Part shown: piece after piece, positions 54,139 to 64,000 of the stretch
How positions within the stretch are numbered: the stretch's first letter is position 1
How the letters are laid out: each line of letters opens with the position of its first letter
Assembly: GCA_038373885.1 (NCBI GenBank)
Contig: JAWZYV010019925.1
Coordinates: forward strand, 215,001-279,000
DNA: 64,000 nt
Reading direction: 5' to 3'
Source: Cheiracanthium punctorium
Taxonomy: Eukaryota > Arthropoda > Arachnida > Araneae > Cheiracanthiidae
Made by a program: the position numbers and the translations under genes
Notes under the pieces: model-generated
The model's input: the letters and a program-made list of their open reading frames with translations, nothing else
Told to the model about the DNA's origin: nothing
Databases searched by the model: none

Positions 54139-57061
54139 TCTTTAAGTCAATAGTGGGACTCTTCAAGACTAATTATTGATTCATAAATTACAAAATTACA
54201 GTCAAACCAGAGAAGAGTCTTTTTCACATCAGAAAATAGGGTTCTTACCCATTGAACCAAAGAAAGCATTTATACAGTCAACACATGTTTTTAGGAACGC
54301 TTGTGATTTTTCGAATTACTGAGAAGTGGTCCCAAATACCCTCCCATAGGTGATTCTAAATAAACTATTTGAGTGGACCGTACGAGATCGTTAAAAGGAG
54401 CTTCAACTGTAGTTATTACCAGAGCAGCTATAGCTAAATATTGTGCCCCTAATACAATCATTCAGATTTCATCCTTCATACCCATCAACAATTTAGTGGT
54501 ATGCTGTACTTTCCGATTTGCATGTAAAGCAGTACAAAGCTGAGTGTCAAGTGTACAAAGCTACTTTGCAGTTTTTTCCCCCCATCTACATTCTTATATA
54601 ATAGAAAATTGTTAATTTCATAAATTTGTATATTTGATACATATAAACTAAGAAATCTGAAAACTAGTAATATTGTTCAATTGTCATACAATTTATATAG
54701 AATAATCTCTGTCACCCTGTATATAGAGCCTCGATAATTCAAGGTGGATGGGACTGGGCTTGCCTCCAACTATCGAAAACTTGAATTATCAAAATCATAA
54801 AATTTAATAAACAAATAAATGGAAATAAAGCAATTTTTGCAATTTGACTCATGTTTAAATGCATTTACATATTGTTACATTACTGATTATTAGAACAGGT
54901 TAATTATATCGGAAATAATAGTAAATTGTTTTGGCTACTAACATGCTGACCCGTTTCCGTGCCAGCAATATCATGCCACTGCCAAAGCAACATGTCAACA
55001 CTGCACAGAAATGTCTTTGAGGACATCTATAAGAATAATACAATCATATTATTTGGGAGGGAAATTTCTGATGGGACTTCCAGGCGTTGCAAGTATTTGA
55101 ATTTTGTGATGCTTAAAAAACTCTGTTTTGTATATGTTGGTCATTATTTAGGAGCTAAACCGATTTTTTTCACTTACGCGGATTTATGGAAAACCATAAC
55201 AATTGAGACTCGAACCATCTCAGTATCTCTACTGTATATATTTATACTAGCGGGTCATAGCTAAGCTAACTTGATAATTGGGATTCTCTTTATATGACAT
55301 AAAACAGAGGTTTTTTTTTTTATGTCGCATTAGTTCCCGAGTTCCTGTGATAGTTAATACATTTGACCAGTGGTATGTAAAAGGGGGTGCCGAGGGGGCC
55401 CAGGCCCTTCCCAAAACTTGTACAGCAATTAGTAAAAAGGTGATATTTAAAAAAAATATTACAAAAACAGGGCAATTTAAAATAAATTTAAGTTAGAAGA
55501 TCATAAGCCGTACTATTTTTTTGTTGGGACACTGTCCGATTTTGTATGACTCCGGTAAAAATAATAATATAACAAGTTTAAAATTTCTCTGACGGTTCAG
55601 AAACAGTTATGGTTTTCAAACAAATTTCGTGCAGATAGTGTCCCCCCCCCCTAAAAAAAAGAGGCAAGTACTAGATCGCCCCCTCCCCGAAATGAAAACC
55701 GAAATGATGATAATGCAAAATTTTTAAAAACTTGCTACCATAACAATAAATGTTATTTGACAAATGTGTGTTTTTTTTTTTATCTTTGGCAAATTGCCAT
55801 TATTCGGAAATAAAAATTAAGAGTTCCAGAATGGAAATAAGAATAAGAAAATGTGTTTTCAAGCTCAAAAATGGAAATAGGAGTAGAAGTTTTTCTATAG
55901 TGTTCTATACTTATTTCTGAAGAATGCTGCTTTACCTGAAATGAGATCATAACCTAAAAAACTTTATAAATTTAAACTTTTTTTTTAAAGGCCCAATGTT
56001 TTGGACTTCTGAGAATCTGAATAAGTACAATCACTTTTGCATTCACCGGGATTTGAGTTCAGAATCAGCTGGAGACTTCTGTTTAGACCTTTTGAACAGA
56101 AGATTAGATGTTACATATGAAGAATGATAACATCAATGATTACTGTTTTTATCTATGTAAATATTAATATATTTTTAATTAGTTTTGGGAAGAAGTCTAT
56201 GCAATTGCAAATATGTGTTTTTTATTATTTTAATCAATGAAGATTATTTATTGATACTTACAGATTAAACAAAATAATTCTAATGGCCATTGGCATGTAA
56301 CATTGAAGGAGGGTTGGGCAGAATGTTTCCTATTGTAGAAATTTTTTCAAATAGGATTTATCTGAATTTTTCTTGCAGTTGCCCCCACCCCCTTGCATTT
56401 AGCAAGTTACGCCTATGACTTTCGCCCATAAAAGAAAAAAATTCAAAAGTTGGCCCAACTCATTCCTAAAATTTAATCTAGCCTACTTAAAAGCTTTGGA
56501 CAAGGGTAGATGCAGAAGTACACACTTTTCGTTTGATCATAAAACTTGCTCAAAGGAAGAACTGTAGTTTTGTAATATACCGTAGAGGCAATTGGTAGAC
56601 TTGACTCCGGGAAATTTTTCAAGCAAAAGGGAAATGTTACTCGTGTGCACTCCATTTTGTTTTTGATTGTCGCATAACAATTACTTCAACGATTGTCAGT
56701 AGGATACCATCTGTGTGTTGGAAGAAGCTTACAAAAATACTTGCCACTTTCTATGATCCCCCCAAAAATTGCACATAATGAAACTATTGCAAATGTGTAT
56801 ATTTGTACTTCACACAGAATATGTACTTCACACAGACTGAGAGAGTGGTTTGCACAGGGTGCAAACAATTCTTAAAGATCAAGTTACCAAAAATATCTTG
56901 TGATTAAATATCCAGCTTCGTGGTCATTTTGGAAGACGATCACCAGAGAAGAACTCGGCGTCTTTAGCTAAGTTTAAGAAATAATAATGATAAATAAATA
57001 AAAAATTGCTGTGGATGGGAAAAATAGAAAATAGCTTTACAAAAGTAAAAACGGGAATGTG

Positions 57062-57062
<1 letters not shown>
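54139..57062. other. Gene-free interval with small MITE fragments
   Basis: At 54717-54800 a short inverted pair (CCTCGATAATTCAAG versus CTTGAATTATCAAAA) resembles a small foldback. G/C-rich patches at 55376-55418 and 55640-55690 are MITE-like but without paired ends. No exon recognised. Confidence 0.4.
54275..54409. mobile_element. Possible TA-flanked MITE, 135 bp
   Basis: TA precedes CAGTCAACACATG (54275) and follows CTTCAACTG (54409). The terminal inverted match is limited to about eight positions, so this is a tentative mariner-like MITE. Confidence 0.4.

Positions 57063-57098
<36 letters not shown>
57063..57098. repeat. (TTA)n microsatellite
   Basis: About 12 TTA units; chance frames of poly-Tyr and poly-Ile read through it. 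Confidence 0.95.
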
Positions 57099-57260
57099 TT
57101 ATGTGGGCGGGAAGAGTTCTGTGGTCTTTGCAGTCAGTTGTCACCCCCTCAATGCTGGTACCGGGGTGGACCGCCATCTTACGCTGCTTCCCATTACAGC
57201 ATTTTGGAGGAAACACCCATTGCAAAATTATCAGAAGTTTTTTAGAAATTTTGTGTTGAT
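57099..57260 (+). other. GC-richer island, possibly coding, unassigned
   Basis: A short island of mixed composition (GTGGGCGGGAAGAGTTCTG...GGAAACACCCATTGC) stands out from AT-rich flanks. Two plus-strand frames are open through it, one reading QCWYRGGPPSYAASHYSILE. A possible acceptor TTTGCAG|TC lies at about 57127-57133. I recognise neither reading and see no donor that would define an exon, so this is only a candidate. Confidence 0.2.
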
Positions 57261-57684
57261 TGATACTGCACTTTATGAGTACATTTTTGAATGCCTTGGA
57301 ATTTGTTAAATTTGAACTTCCAGTTTTGAGATAAGTGAATTTACAGAAATATACTTATTTTAGCTAGTTTTTTAGCTACATATTGGTATGTGGTAGTTCT
57401 GTATAACGTAATGCAAGTTGCTAAAAAATTAGGTTTAGCAAAGTAAAGCTAACTAATGAGACTTATCCTAGCTAACCAGGGACACTGGACTCTATGCTTA
57501 ATATGAAGTTTTTGTCCGGCACCGAGCCTAACATGGCCATGTTATCACAAACATAATAGAGAAAGTAGTTATAGTATGTTGACACAAAATTTAATATTTG
57601 TTATAATTTTTTCCCCCGATTACATTAAATTTCCGTTTAAATGAAGTTTCCTCGCCCCCTTCCCCCTGACTTTCATAAATATAA
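57261..57684. other. No recognised gene
   Basis: AT-rich; nothing supportable seen. Confidence 0.4.
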
Positions 57685-57686
57685 TA

Positions 57687-58157
57687 CAGTAGCGCCTCGT
57701 TTTATCGCGCTTGTCGGGAGTCAAGAAAAATGCGCCATATCCGGGGGGGGGGAGCGATGTATCAGGAGGGGTGAGTGAGGGGCATGGGCGCCGGCAGAAT
57801 ATTTCCCAGGGGGGGCAAAGACTACTACAACGTATGGTTACCATGTTGGAAAGAGCAAAAAAGCAAGAAAAGACATTGCATACAAAAATCCAGGGGGGGG
57901 CATTGCCCCCCCAATGCCCTATGCTGCCGGCGCCCATTGTGAGGGGTGTATAGTAAAATTTTACTTTTATAAGCACATGCATTTAAAAAATAATAAAATT
58001 AATAGTATAAGTATTGTAAGAAAAGATGATCACTTAAGGAATAAAGATAAAAGAATAAAAGTAAAGTAACGAAGCTAATGAGTAAAAACAGAAAAAAAAG
58101 GGTGACATAGGAAAAGAGCGATATATCCGAATGAGCGATATTGCGAGGGGGGTACTG
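57687..58157. mobile_element. pogo-like MITE, TA target duplication, with a nested MITE
   Basis: TA at 57685-57686 and 58158-58159. Termini CAGTAGCGCCTCGTTTTATC and GAGCGATATTGCGAGGGG plus GGTACTG are imperfect inverted repeats, with ATCCG/CGGATAT subterminal motifs at both ends (57738 and 58125). About 163 bp of its length is the nested element 57783-57938 and its duplication. Confidence 0.78.
57783..57938. mobile_element. G-rich hAT-type MITE nested in a pogo-like MITE, 156 bp
   Basis: GTGAGGGG is duplicated exactly at 57775-57782 and 57939-57946. Termini CATGGGCGCCGGCAG and CTGCCGGCGCCCATT are inverted repeats. It includes the block CAAAGACTACTACAACGTAT, two G runs and a GGGGGGGGCATTGCCCCCCC hairpin. 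Confidence 0.88.
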
Positions 58158-58159
58158 TA

Positions 58160-59826
58160 ATAACCTTCCTCTACATTATTTTATTAGTTTAAATTGATTG
58201 TCTAAAATGCTTTAAAGGCGTTTTTTTATCAGTTCGTTGAACAACCCCGTTCCTAAAATTGTAAGAGATTTTAAATTTCTTTTCTGTATAACTTACTGGG
58301 GATAAATTGTATTCAATTAGCAGAATGAGCAAGGATTGTGTCTCTGTCTTTGTTTGGGACAGATTAACAATATTTAAAATGATAGTCTAATTATATTTGG
58401 AAGCTACTACTTAATTAAATGTAATAACGCTCTCTTCATAAATTTTCTATAACTTGCTTTCATCTATAATACTGTGAAAGAGTTTTATGAAAATTCAGCA
58501 CCTGAAAAGGAAAAGTTGGATGGAATTTCTTAAAACATGTTTTCTGTTTTGTCCATGAAATAGCAAAATGTCTATGGTCCGTCAGTACTAAACAATAAAA
58601 TGGGTCCAGGCCCTGATTATTGTACGGTTGCTTGGTTCCCGCGCGCTGGGCACACATGCAGAAATAGGCCAAAAATTGAGTTTAGAGCTATATTAAGGGG
58701 CACAAAAAATGAGCCAGTTGTGTATATATATATATAGGAGCACAAAATTTGAAAAGCGCCCCGAGCACAAAAATGGCATATAGTCGGGCCCTGAATATGT
58801 CAGAGTACGATGGGTAGTGTTCACGTTTCTTTTCAAAACTGGCAGGAGCAATTCATGAAAAGCAGCAATTTCTGTTGAGAAAAAGTGCAACCCACTAAAT
58901 TCTTTCTCTGTACGGTAGTGTTTTTTTTTCTTTTTTTCAAGCACTTTTCTTACCTCCCACTTGGTATTTCTCCTTGCATTGCATATTATGCATAAAATTG
59001 TGAAACAAATAACCTTAGTAGTAAATGAAGCATGGAGTTTACACCACATTAAAATTTACCACACAAAAAATTCTAACAGAACTACCGGCGACTAAAAGGC
59101 GACATTTGCTACCAATTTAAAGATAAGGCGACTTGGGCGACTTTTTTTTAATAAAAAACGTCATTTTCATACTACTTTCAAGTATTTGGCTACTTGTACC
59201 TCACTCCAGTCGACTAATTTCAAAATCAGACCTTGGTTTTTCTCAATTCCCCTTTCTTTTGCAAGTTGCGACTGGTCACTTATTTTATATATATATATAT
59301 ATAAAATGTGGCTATTCTGTTGTATAATTCTTGACGTTCTTTAATTTATCATTTTATTCATTCTTCCTAAATGAAGCCAAATGAATCACTGTTAAAATTT
59401 TTTTTGCTCTCAAACAATCTCTACAGTTTTGTGCGTCCTAATGAATTTTGGCACTAATTTTTGAGACTGTATACTTCCACGAATATGCAGTGCACCTTTA
59501 CTTATAACTCAAAACGGTGAAATTCATTATTAGGATTATTTATTCAAGAAATCGGAATTTATTCACCTTCGACTATTTCTTTTTTTTCTTTCTTCCTATT
59601 ACTAAACCGTATGACGCTGTAAACTGTTTTCATTACTCATTGTTTAAACTGATAACTATCTGTGTGTTTATCACAGGAACATCCATCTTAGCAAGTGCTT
59701 AATTTTCCAATTGTGGCATAAAATTGTGTGTAAATATCTGTTGCGATTAAATGATTACTATGTGGCAACCTCGTGTTATTTAATAAATATTTAACGTACT
59801 TAGCGAGTGTTATGTAAAAAGACATT
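58160..59826. other. Gene-free interval
   Basis: An AT run at 58720-58733 and another at 59284-59303. A CAGGCCCTG / GGGCCCTG pair at about 58611 and 58786 may be ends of a short element of about 185 bp, unconfirmed. No exon recognised. Confidence 0.4.
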
Positions 59827-59830
59827 TTAA

Positions 59831-60319
59831 TCCTTTAACGCGCAGTAATCCCGCTCTGGGAACACCCAACTCTGACGTTTTGACTGTTGCCAGTCACGAA
59901 GAATAGATTGGATTTCTATAAAAATAGTTGCGGGTGACATAGCTCCAGGAGAGAATCCTTTACTTTTTTAGCACGTCCTTTCCCGTAAAAAAATGGTCAC
60001 GATTATTTTTTTAACAGCACTGACATCTGCTGAAAAATGGAAGTAGGCGAGAACAGCTGGATAGATTGCCCAATCCTGAAAAAAGGGCAGCCGTTGCCAT
60101 CGCTCGACTTAACAACCAGCAAGATGGCGGACGATCGAAACGTTCATCGCGTGCCACCGATCTAGAGACCCTTTTTTGACGCCGTCGTCAAAAAAGGGTC
60201 TCTAGATCGGTGGCACGCGATGAACGTTTCGATCGTCCGCCATCTTGCTGGTTGTTAAGTCGAGCGATGGCAACGGCTGCCCTTTTTTCAGCATTGGGAA
60301 AAGGTTGCGCCTCAAAGGG
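59831..60319. mobile_element. piggyBac-like palindromic element, 489 bp, relative of 31-372
   Basis: Left end TTAA|TCCTTTAACGCGC (TTAA at 59827-59830) and right end GCGCCTCAAAGGG (ending 60319) are imperfect inverted repeats. They match the CCCTTTGA...TCAAAGGG ends of the element at 31-372. TTAA is missing after the right end, where another foldback begins immediately. The interior is dominated by the giant palindrome 60069-60298. Confidence 0.65.
60069..60298. repeat. Giant near-perfect palindrome: 113-bp arms, 4-nt loop
   Basis: 60076-60181 is the exact reverse complement of 60186-60291 (106 of 106), separated only by CCGT (60182-60185). After a single mismatch (60075/60292) six more pairs extend the arms to 60069 and 60298, giving 112 of 113 pairs. 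Arm landmarks are CTGAAAAAAGGGCAG, AACAACCAGCAAGATGGCGG and CTAGAGACCCTTTTTTGACG. A transcript would form a long, almost perfect hairpin. Confidence 0.97.
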
Positions 60320-60520
60320 CCCGTTTACATGTGCAAAAATGCGGAGTAAATCCCGGGACTTACACTGCTTTCTACCCCGCTTCCCCTACTGAGGGGAAAA
60401 AATGCGGGGTAGAAAGATTCCTGGTCGAAAGGAGGGTTAATGCAGAGTCAACCCCGCATTGCGAGATTTTCCCTGTACTCCGCTTTAACCCGGGATTTTC
60501 CATTTTCACATGTAAACGGG
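60320..60520. mobile_element. Foldback element with 14-bp perfect inverted termini, 201 bp
   Basis: CCCGTTTACATGTG (60320-60333) and CACATGTAAACGGG (60507-60520) are perfect inverted repeats. GCGGAGTA.ATCCCGGG and CCCGGGAT..TACTCCGC-type blocks lie inside, and a central hairpin pairs CTTTCTACCCCGC (60368-60380) with GCGGGGTAGAAAG (60404-60416). It abuts the preceding palindromic element directly. Superfamily unknown. Confidence 0.75.
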
Positions 60521-60558
60521 GTAGTTTCTCTTTAACCCTAGGGTTAAAGAGAAACTAC
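60521..60558. repeat. 38-bp perfect palindrome
   Basis: GTAGTTTCTCTTTAACCC-TA-GGGTTAAAGAGAAACTAC, perfectly self-complementary, beginning at the base after the foldback 60320-60520. It contains TTAA in each arm around CCCTAGGG. Confidence 0.95.
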
Positions 60559-61310
60559 TTTTTTTCTCTCTCCTCTCTTCGTGTTTAGCTTGTGCAACTG
60601 AGCAACAGTTAAAAGAGTATGCAAAAACCCGTGCCGGGAAGCTATTATGGGCACAGAGGGATTAATCGCTGGCGTCCAACGCCTGTTTGCAACGATGGGA
60701 CATGGTCAGAACTAGAGGGGAAACAATGGACCTAATTCTAAATTCAAGTGCGCTTGTAAAAGAAATGAGACAAAATAATTATACGTCCACCCCCACCCCA
60801 CAGTTTGTTGTATTTCTTTTACATCTTTTTTTCCCCCTGCCAATAATAGAGTAGATAATTTCGTTATTCAAGTTAAGTTAGTCAGACAAATTGAAATTGT
60901 AACAGATCTAATTAAATATGAATTCTAATAGGTTATCTTTATAAACCTCTAAAAAATTTCAAAATTTCACGTTCAAAAGAAATAAATTCCAAATTTGAAA
61001 TAATTCAAAATTTGCAAAATTACAGTCATAACTGGAAAAAGTTCCACTCGCTACAAAAGCAGAAGAGTGAATTGTTTTCAGTCGAAACCTGCCTACCGAA
61101 GATAAGTAAATTTTATGTATATATTATTTTACAACGTTTTAACTATTTCATCATTAAAACACCTGCTTTTTGTTCGGTTCCAAATTGTTTTAAACTCCTT
61201 CGCTCTTTAAAAAAAGCTTTTTTTTTAACTTCAAAAATCAAAATTTGAAAGTATTTTTAATATTTGATTTTAATAATGAGTTTTTACGATTTATCTCCAA
61301 ATATAATAAA
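60559..61310. other. No recognised gene
   Basis: AT-rich sequence; nothing supportable seen apart from A and T runs. Confidence 0.4.
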
Positions 61311-61312
61311 TG

Positions 61313-62644
61313 CAGTCAACTCCGGTTATACTGAACCCGGATATAGTGAACTTTCGGTTATAGTGAACGCAAATCGTTAGTCCCGATTCATTTACATTAG
61401 AAATGTGTTTAGCATTTTTCGGTTTTAGTGAACATGTTTCGTTTCGGTTATAGTGAACCTAAAAACTGAACTTCGAAAATTATGGAAATGGCAGAGATGA
61501 AGTTTTTCGATGTCTACATTTTAAAAGGTTGTCTGTATTGCGTTTGATAAATACACAAAGAGATTATCAAGCATCTGTTCCGAAATACAGGAGAATTGTC
61601 AGTGATTAGACTGACATGGCGAAGGGGAGAAGGTAACAATTGCGCATTCGGAAAAGGGCTTTTAGACTCTTGACCGCCGTGAAACCAGGAATTTATTCAT
61701 TGCGGTGATGCATATTTATCTTTAGCTCTTCGATTCCCTTGCAAAATAGCCGAAATCTTGTGGTGTATGCCTCCCCGTGCTCCTTTTGTCCGGTACCCCC
61801 AGTGCTTAAAAGACAAACTCATCTTTTCAGCTCTGTATGAAAGGCCGTGACTTCCACAATGAGGAAGGTAGCAATGACAATTTTTGAAAGAAACATGCAA
61901 ATTTTTTCATTCTCATTCTTGACCAGAAAGGAAAGACCACAAGCGCTTCAATTCAGTTCATGAAACTGTGCCCCCTCTAATTGTATTCACGCTTGCTATC
62001 CGGGGGCATCTGTAAAAAGGGATTAAATTCTTAGTCGGTTAGAAAGAATCAATAGCATTTTCGGCTACTAAGCACTTAACAAAAAGTAGGGTACATTTCA
62101 TGGTAAGCAAAAACAGACATGTTTCTCTTGTCCTTGAACGATTCCATTTTCTATTCCCGGTGCAATAGCACAGGTTGAGGATTACCATACACTCTATTGC
62201 TGGATTGGCTATAACATTTTCCGGCCCAGAGACGGCCCGAGGGGTGTGCGGGGCCCCAGGCGAAGCGCAAGAGCGGGGCCTCTCCTCTATCATGTCTTAT
62301 GAGATAGGAATAAAATGGCCCAGGAGCGGGGCCTCTATAAGCGCGGGGCCTTAGGCGATCGCCTACATTCGCACCTCCCTTGGGCCGGCCCTGTCCGGCC
62401 AATTGAATAGAATCTCCGAAATTATTGTAATTGTAGCACTTAAGAGTAATAAGACATAAATACGATTAATTATGTTTGATTTACATAAATATTCAGTGCG
62501 AGTATAAAACACTATTTTTTACCTATGTATATAATGTATTCCTTGTTCATATCACTTCGCTTATAGTGGACACTTCGCTGAACTTCGGATATAGTGAACG
62601 AAATTTGTCGGTCACCAGAGGTTCACTATAACCGGAGTCGACTG
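61313..62644. mobile_element. pogo/Tigger-like element, 1332 bp, with a nested GC-rich MITE
   Basis: Left end CAGTCAACTCCGGTTATACT and right end AGGTTCACTATAACCGGAGT+CGACTG are inverted repeats of the pogo/Tigger type. TA follows the right end (62645-62646), while the left neighbour is TG. The motif TATAGTGAAC recurs several times inside both ends (61344-61460 and 62591-62600). No transposase domain is recognisable; an open minus-strand frame at 61697-61900 has no known motif. Confidence 0.8.
62227..62393. mobile_element. GC-rich MITE (CAGAGACGGCC family), copy 2, nested, 167 bp
   Basis: TCCGGCC is repeated at 62220-62226 and 62394-62400. Ends CAGAGACGGCCCGAGG and CTTGGGCCGGCCCTG. It is very similar to 8260-8429 over its whole length, in the same orientation, and sits inside the pogo/Tigger-like element, so it is younger than that element. 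Confidence 0.85.
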
Positions 62645-62659
62645 TATTCGGAAACTAGT

Positions 62660-62990
62660 TTCAATTTCTAAAGATTAATTTTTGGCGACATTTCGCTAAA
62701 AGCCGCCAAGCTTGATTATAGTTTTTGAGATTTTGGCCATATCCCAAATAGTGATTGACTACACTTTAAATAAACTGATGATATAGACCTCAATGTATAG
62801 TCTTTTCGGTAACCCATTAAATATAAAAAACCCAGTCGATTGCAATAAAAAAAAAAGGAGATGCACAACTAGATTTTACAGCAGTTTTTAATACAAAATT
62901 TCAACATTCTACGGCTAAGAATTTTTGACGCCAAATTCGGCTATATTTCAGCAGAACTCGCCAAGCTACAAAGCGTAATAAAATCTACAC
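62660..62990 (+). repeat. Diverged copy of the start of the dyad-repeat family
   Basis: Follows the order of 45900-46200: GGCGACATTTCGCTAAAAGCCG, 'ttgaga.tttggc.atatcccaa.tagt.attgac', 'cctcaatgta', 'ccagtcgattgcaa', 'agatgcacaactaga', 'caacattctacgg' and GCCAAATTCGGCTATATTTC. Only the first part of the unit is present. Confidence 0.7.
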
Positions 62991-63155
62991 CGTTTTTACT
63001 ATCCGCTTGAAATTTCACCTAATTATGCATAAAAACAAAGAAAATGCGCTAAAAATTCTGAAAATCCTCCGGTTCCCAAAATTTCAAGCGATTTTTGCGC
63101 TACTTTCAGCTCTATTTTATTTCCGAGAGTTTTAAAAAAAGTTACATCATAACTA

Positions 63156-63179
63156 CTGTCAGGAGATTCTGCCTGACAG
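63156..63179. repeat. Short hairpin CTGTCAGG / CCTGACAG
   Basis: A perfect 8-bp stem (63156-63163 with 63172-63179) with an 8-nt loop; no associated gene seen. Confidence 0.8.
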
Positions 63180-64000
63180 AAATAGTGTCACAAGTGATAA
63201 TGACGTCATACAGAAGTCATGGATATCAGCCTTTGAAGGAACCAGTTGCTAACCAGTTCGTTTAAAATAATTTTTCTAGATTAGCCAGTTTAATCTTTTC
63301 TTAAATTAAATGATTTCCTTTGCGCGAAACATTGATGTACGAGGGAATGTTCCCGGCGAAACAAAATCTTTTGAATGCGAAAAGTTTTCGCGCGTTTTTA
63401 AAGAAAATGCAATTGCGATTTCGGTATATAATAAAATTGAAAATGAGTTATTTATTTTAAATGGACAAGGATTAAATATATTAAGTATAACTAACGTGAC
63501 CATTTATTTTTTCCTTCAAAACAGGACATCTATTACTTTTTTGGCAATAGTGTGTTTATTTTCTACCTCAAAACGATACATCTACTGTTTTTAAGGTAAT
63601 AGTGTAGTGAAGACTGAATTTCAGGTCTGGGTATCTTTTAGTTGTTAAGAAAGCGCGCAAAAGAACTTGTGCTAATGTTAATTTCGAAATAAAATGAAAA
63701 TTAAAATTGCTAAGACACCCATATACAACAAAAAATAGTGCAAGACGTACGTTTCGGGTGATACGAAGGGTACCCGAAACGCGGTACCCTTTCTTCGACT
63801 TCAAGAACACCCTCCGACACAAGGCAGGAAAGTGAGAAATATAAACAAAAGGACACTCAGAAAAAAGGAAATTGTCATTCGGAAGGAAAAAATTCTTAGA
63901 AAACCAGAGTGAAAAGGGAAAATAAAGTGAAGATCGGGGAGGGGGGGGGGATAAGCAAAAGAGGAACATGACTTAAAAAAAAAAAATTGAAATCTTTACG
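63180..64000. other. Gene-free end of window
   Basis: A small dyad, CGTTTCGGGT ... ACCCGAAACG, lies at about 63752-63781, and GGGTACC / GGTACCC motifs surround it. A G run is at 63941-63950. Open frames (for example 63568-63969, minus) have no recognisable domain. Confidence 0.45.

Noticed and set aside
57711..57982. Overlapping Pro/Gly-rich open frames on both strands
   Set aside because: Produced by the G and C runs of the nested MITE 57783-57938.
61697..61900. Possible transposase piece inside the pogo/Tigger-like element
   Set aside because: The frame lacks HTH or DDE motifs and runs only 67 codons; nothing links it to a known transposase.
63568..63969. 133-codon minus-strand frame with a hydrophobic, signal-like start
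   Set aside because: It begins in a C-rich run (63941-63950), has no recognisable family features, and no splice or promoter context was seen.

Overview
The window looks like non-coding, repeat-saturated animal DNA, most plausibly from an arthropod with an AT-rich genome. I cannot name the species. Support for this: no dense open reading frames on either strand, no bacterial gene organisation, eukaryotic transposon families with clean target-site duplications, Helitrons with classic termini, a tRNA-derived SINE-like unit, microsatellites, and one plausible first exon with a consensus splice donor. Almost every open frame longer than 60 codons is chance or lies inside a repeat. The only convincing protein sequence is transposase: a frameshifted Helitron-type N-terminal fragment carrying an unusual helix-turn-helix head (29310-30109, minus) and a ZMYM1-like hAT transposase 3' half split by a small insertion (34481-35536, minus).

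Layout. 0-28 kb: background sequence sprinkled with short non-autonomous DNA transposons, many delimited to the base by duplications: a TTAA-flanked palindromic element (31-372), hAT MITEs with 8-bp duplications (2645-3031, 9980-10156, 12512-12662, 13290-13432, 17331-17494, 26336-26518, 27225-27389), mariner-like elements (8942-9345, 18396-19115), a TTAA element (14353-15215) and a long inverted-repeat element (13800-14306). 28.8-34.2 kb: a Helitron neighbourhood with three direct copies of one unit; the first carries a 1.4-kb insert that encodes the Helitron-like fragment. A second Helitron with a textbook 3' end follows (33110-34160). 34.4-35.7 kb: hAT transposase remnant. 37-45 kb: pogo/mariner-like MITEs, then nesting in which a CAAGCTTG-rich element (42541-44951) was opened by a SINE-like unit and by a complete minus-strand Helitron (43289-44777). 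45.7-49.7 kb: a young tandem duplication of a 1974-bp unit full of GGCGAAA/CGCCAAA dyads. 50.9-51.5 kb: the best candidate for a host gene, with a CCAAT box, a GC-richer leader, a 42-codon upstream ORF and a short first coding exon ending in a consensus donor at 51488/51489. No matching downstream exon was recognised, so the rest of the window may be its first intron. 53-64 kb: nested hAT and pogo-like elements, a 113-bp-arm near-perfect palindrome (60069-60298), another foldback and a pogo/Tigger-like element with a MITE inside it.

The most unusual structures are the giant palindrome and its diverged relative at the window start, the helix-turn-helix plus Helitron chimera inside an insertion, the Helitron with three tandem 5' ends, and the duplicated 2-kb dyad-repeat unit. 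No CRISPR array, operon or rRNA was seen. Positions come from reading the sequence by eye; identity values are approximate unless counted.
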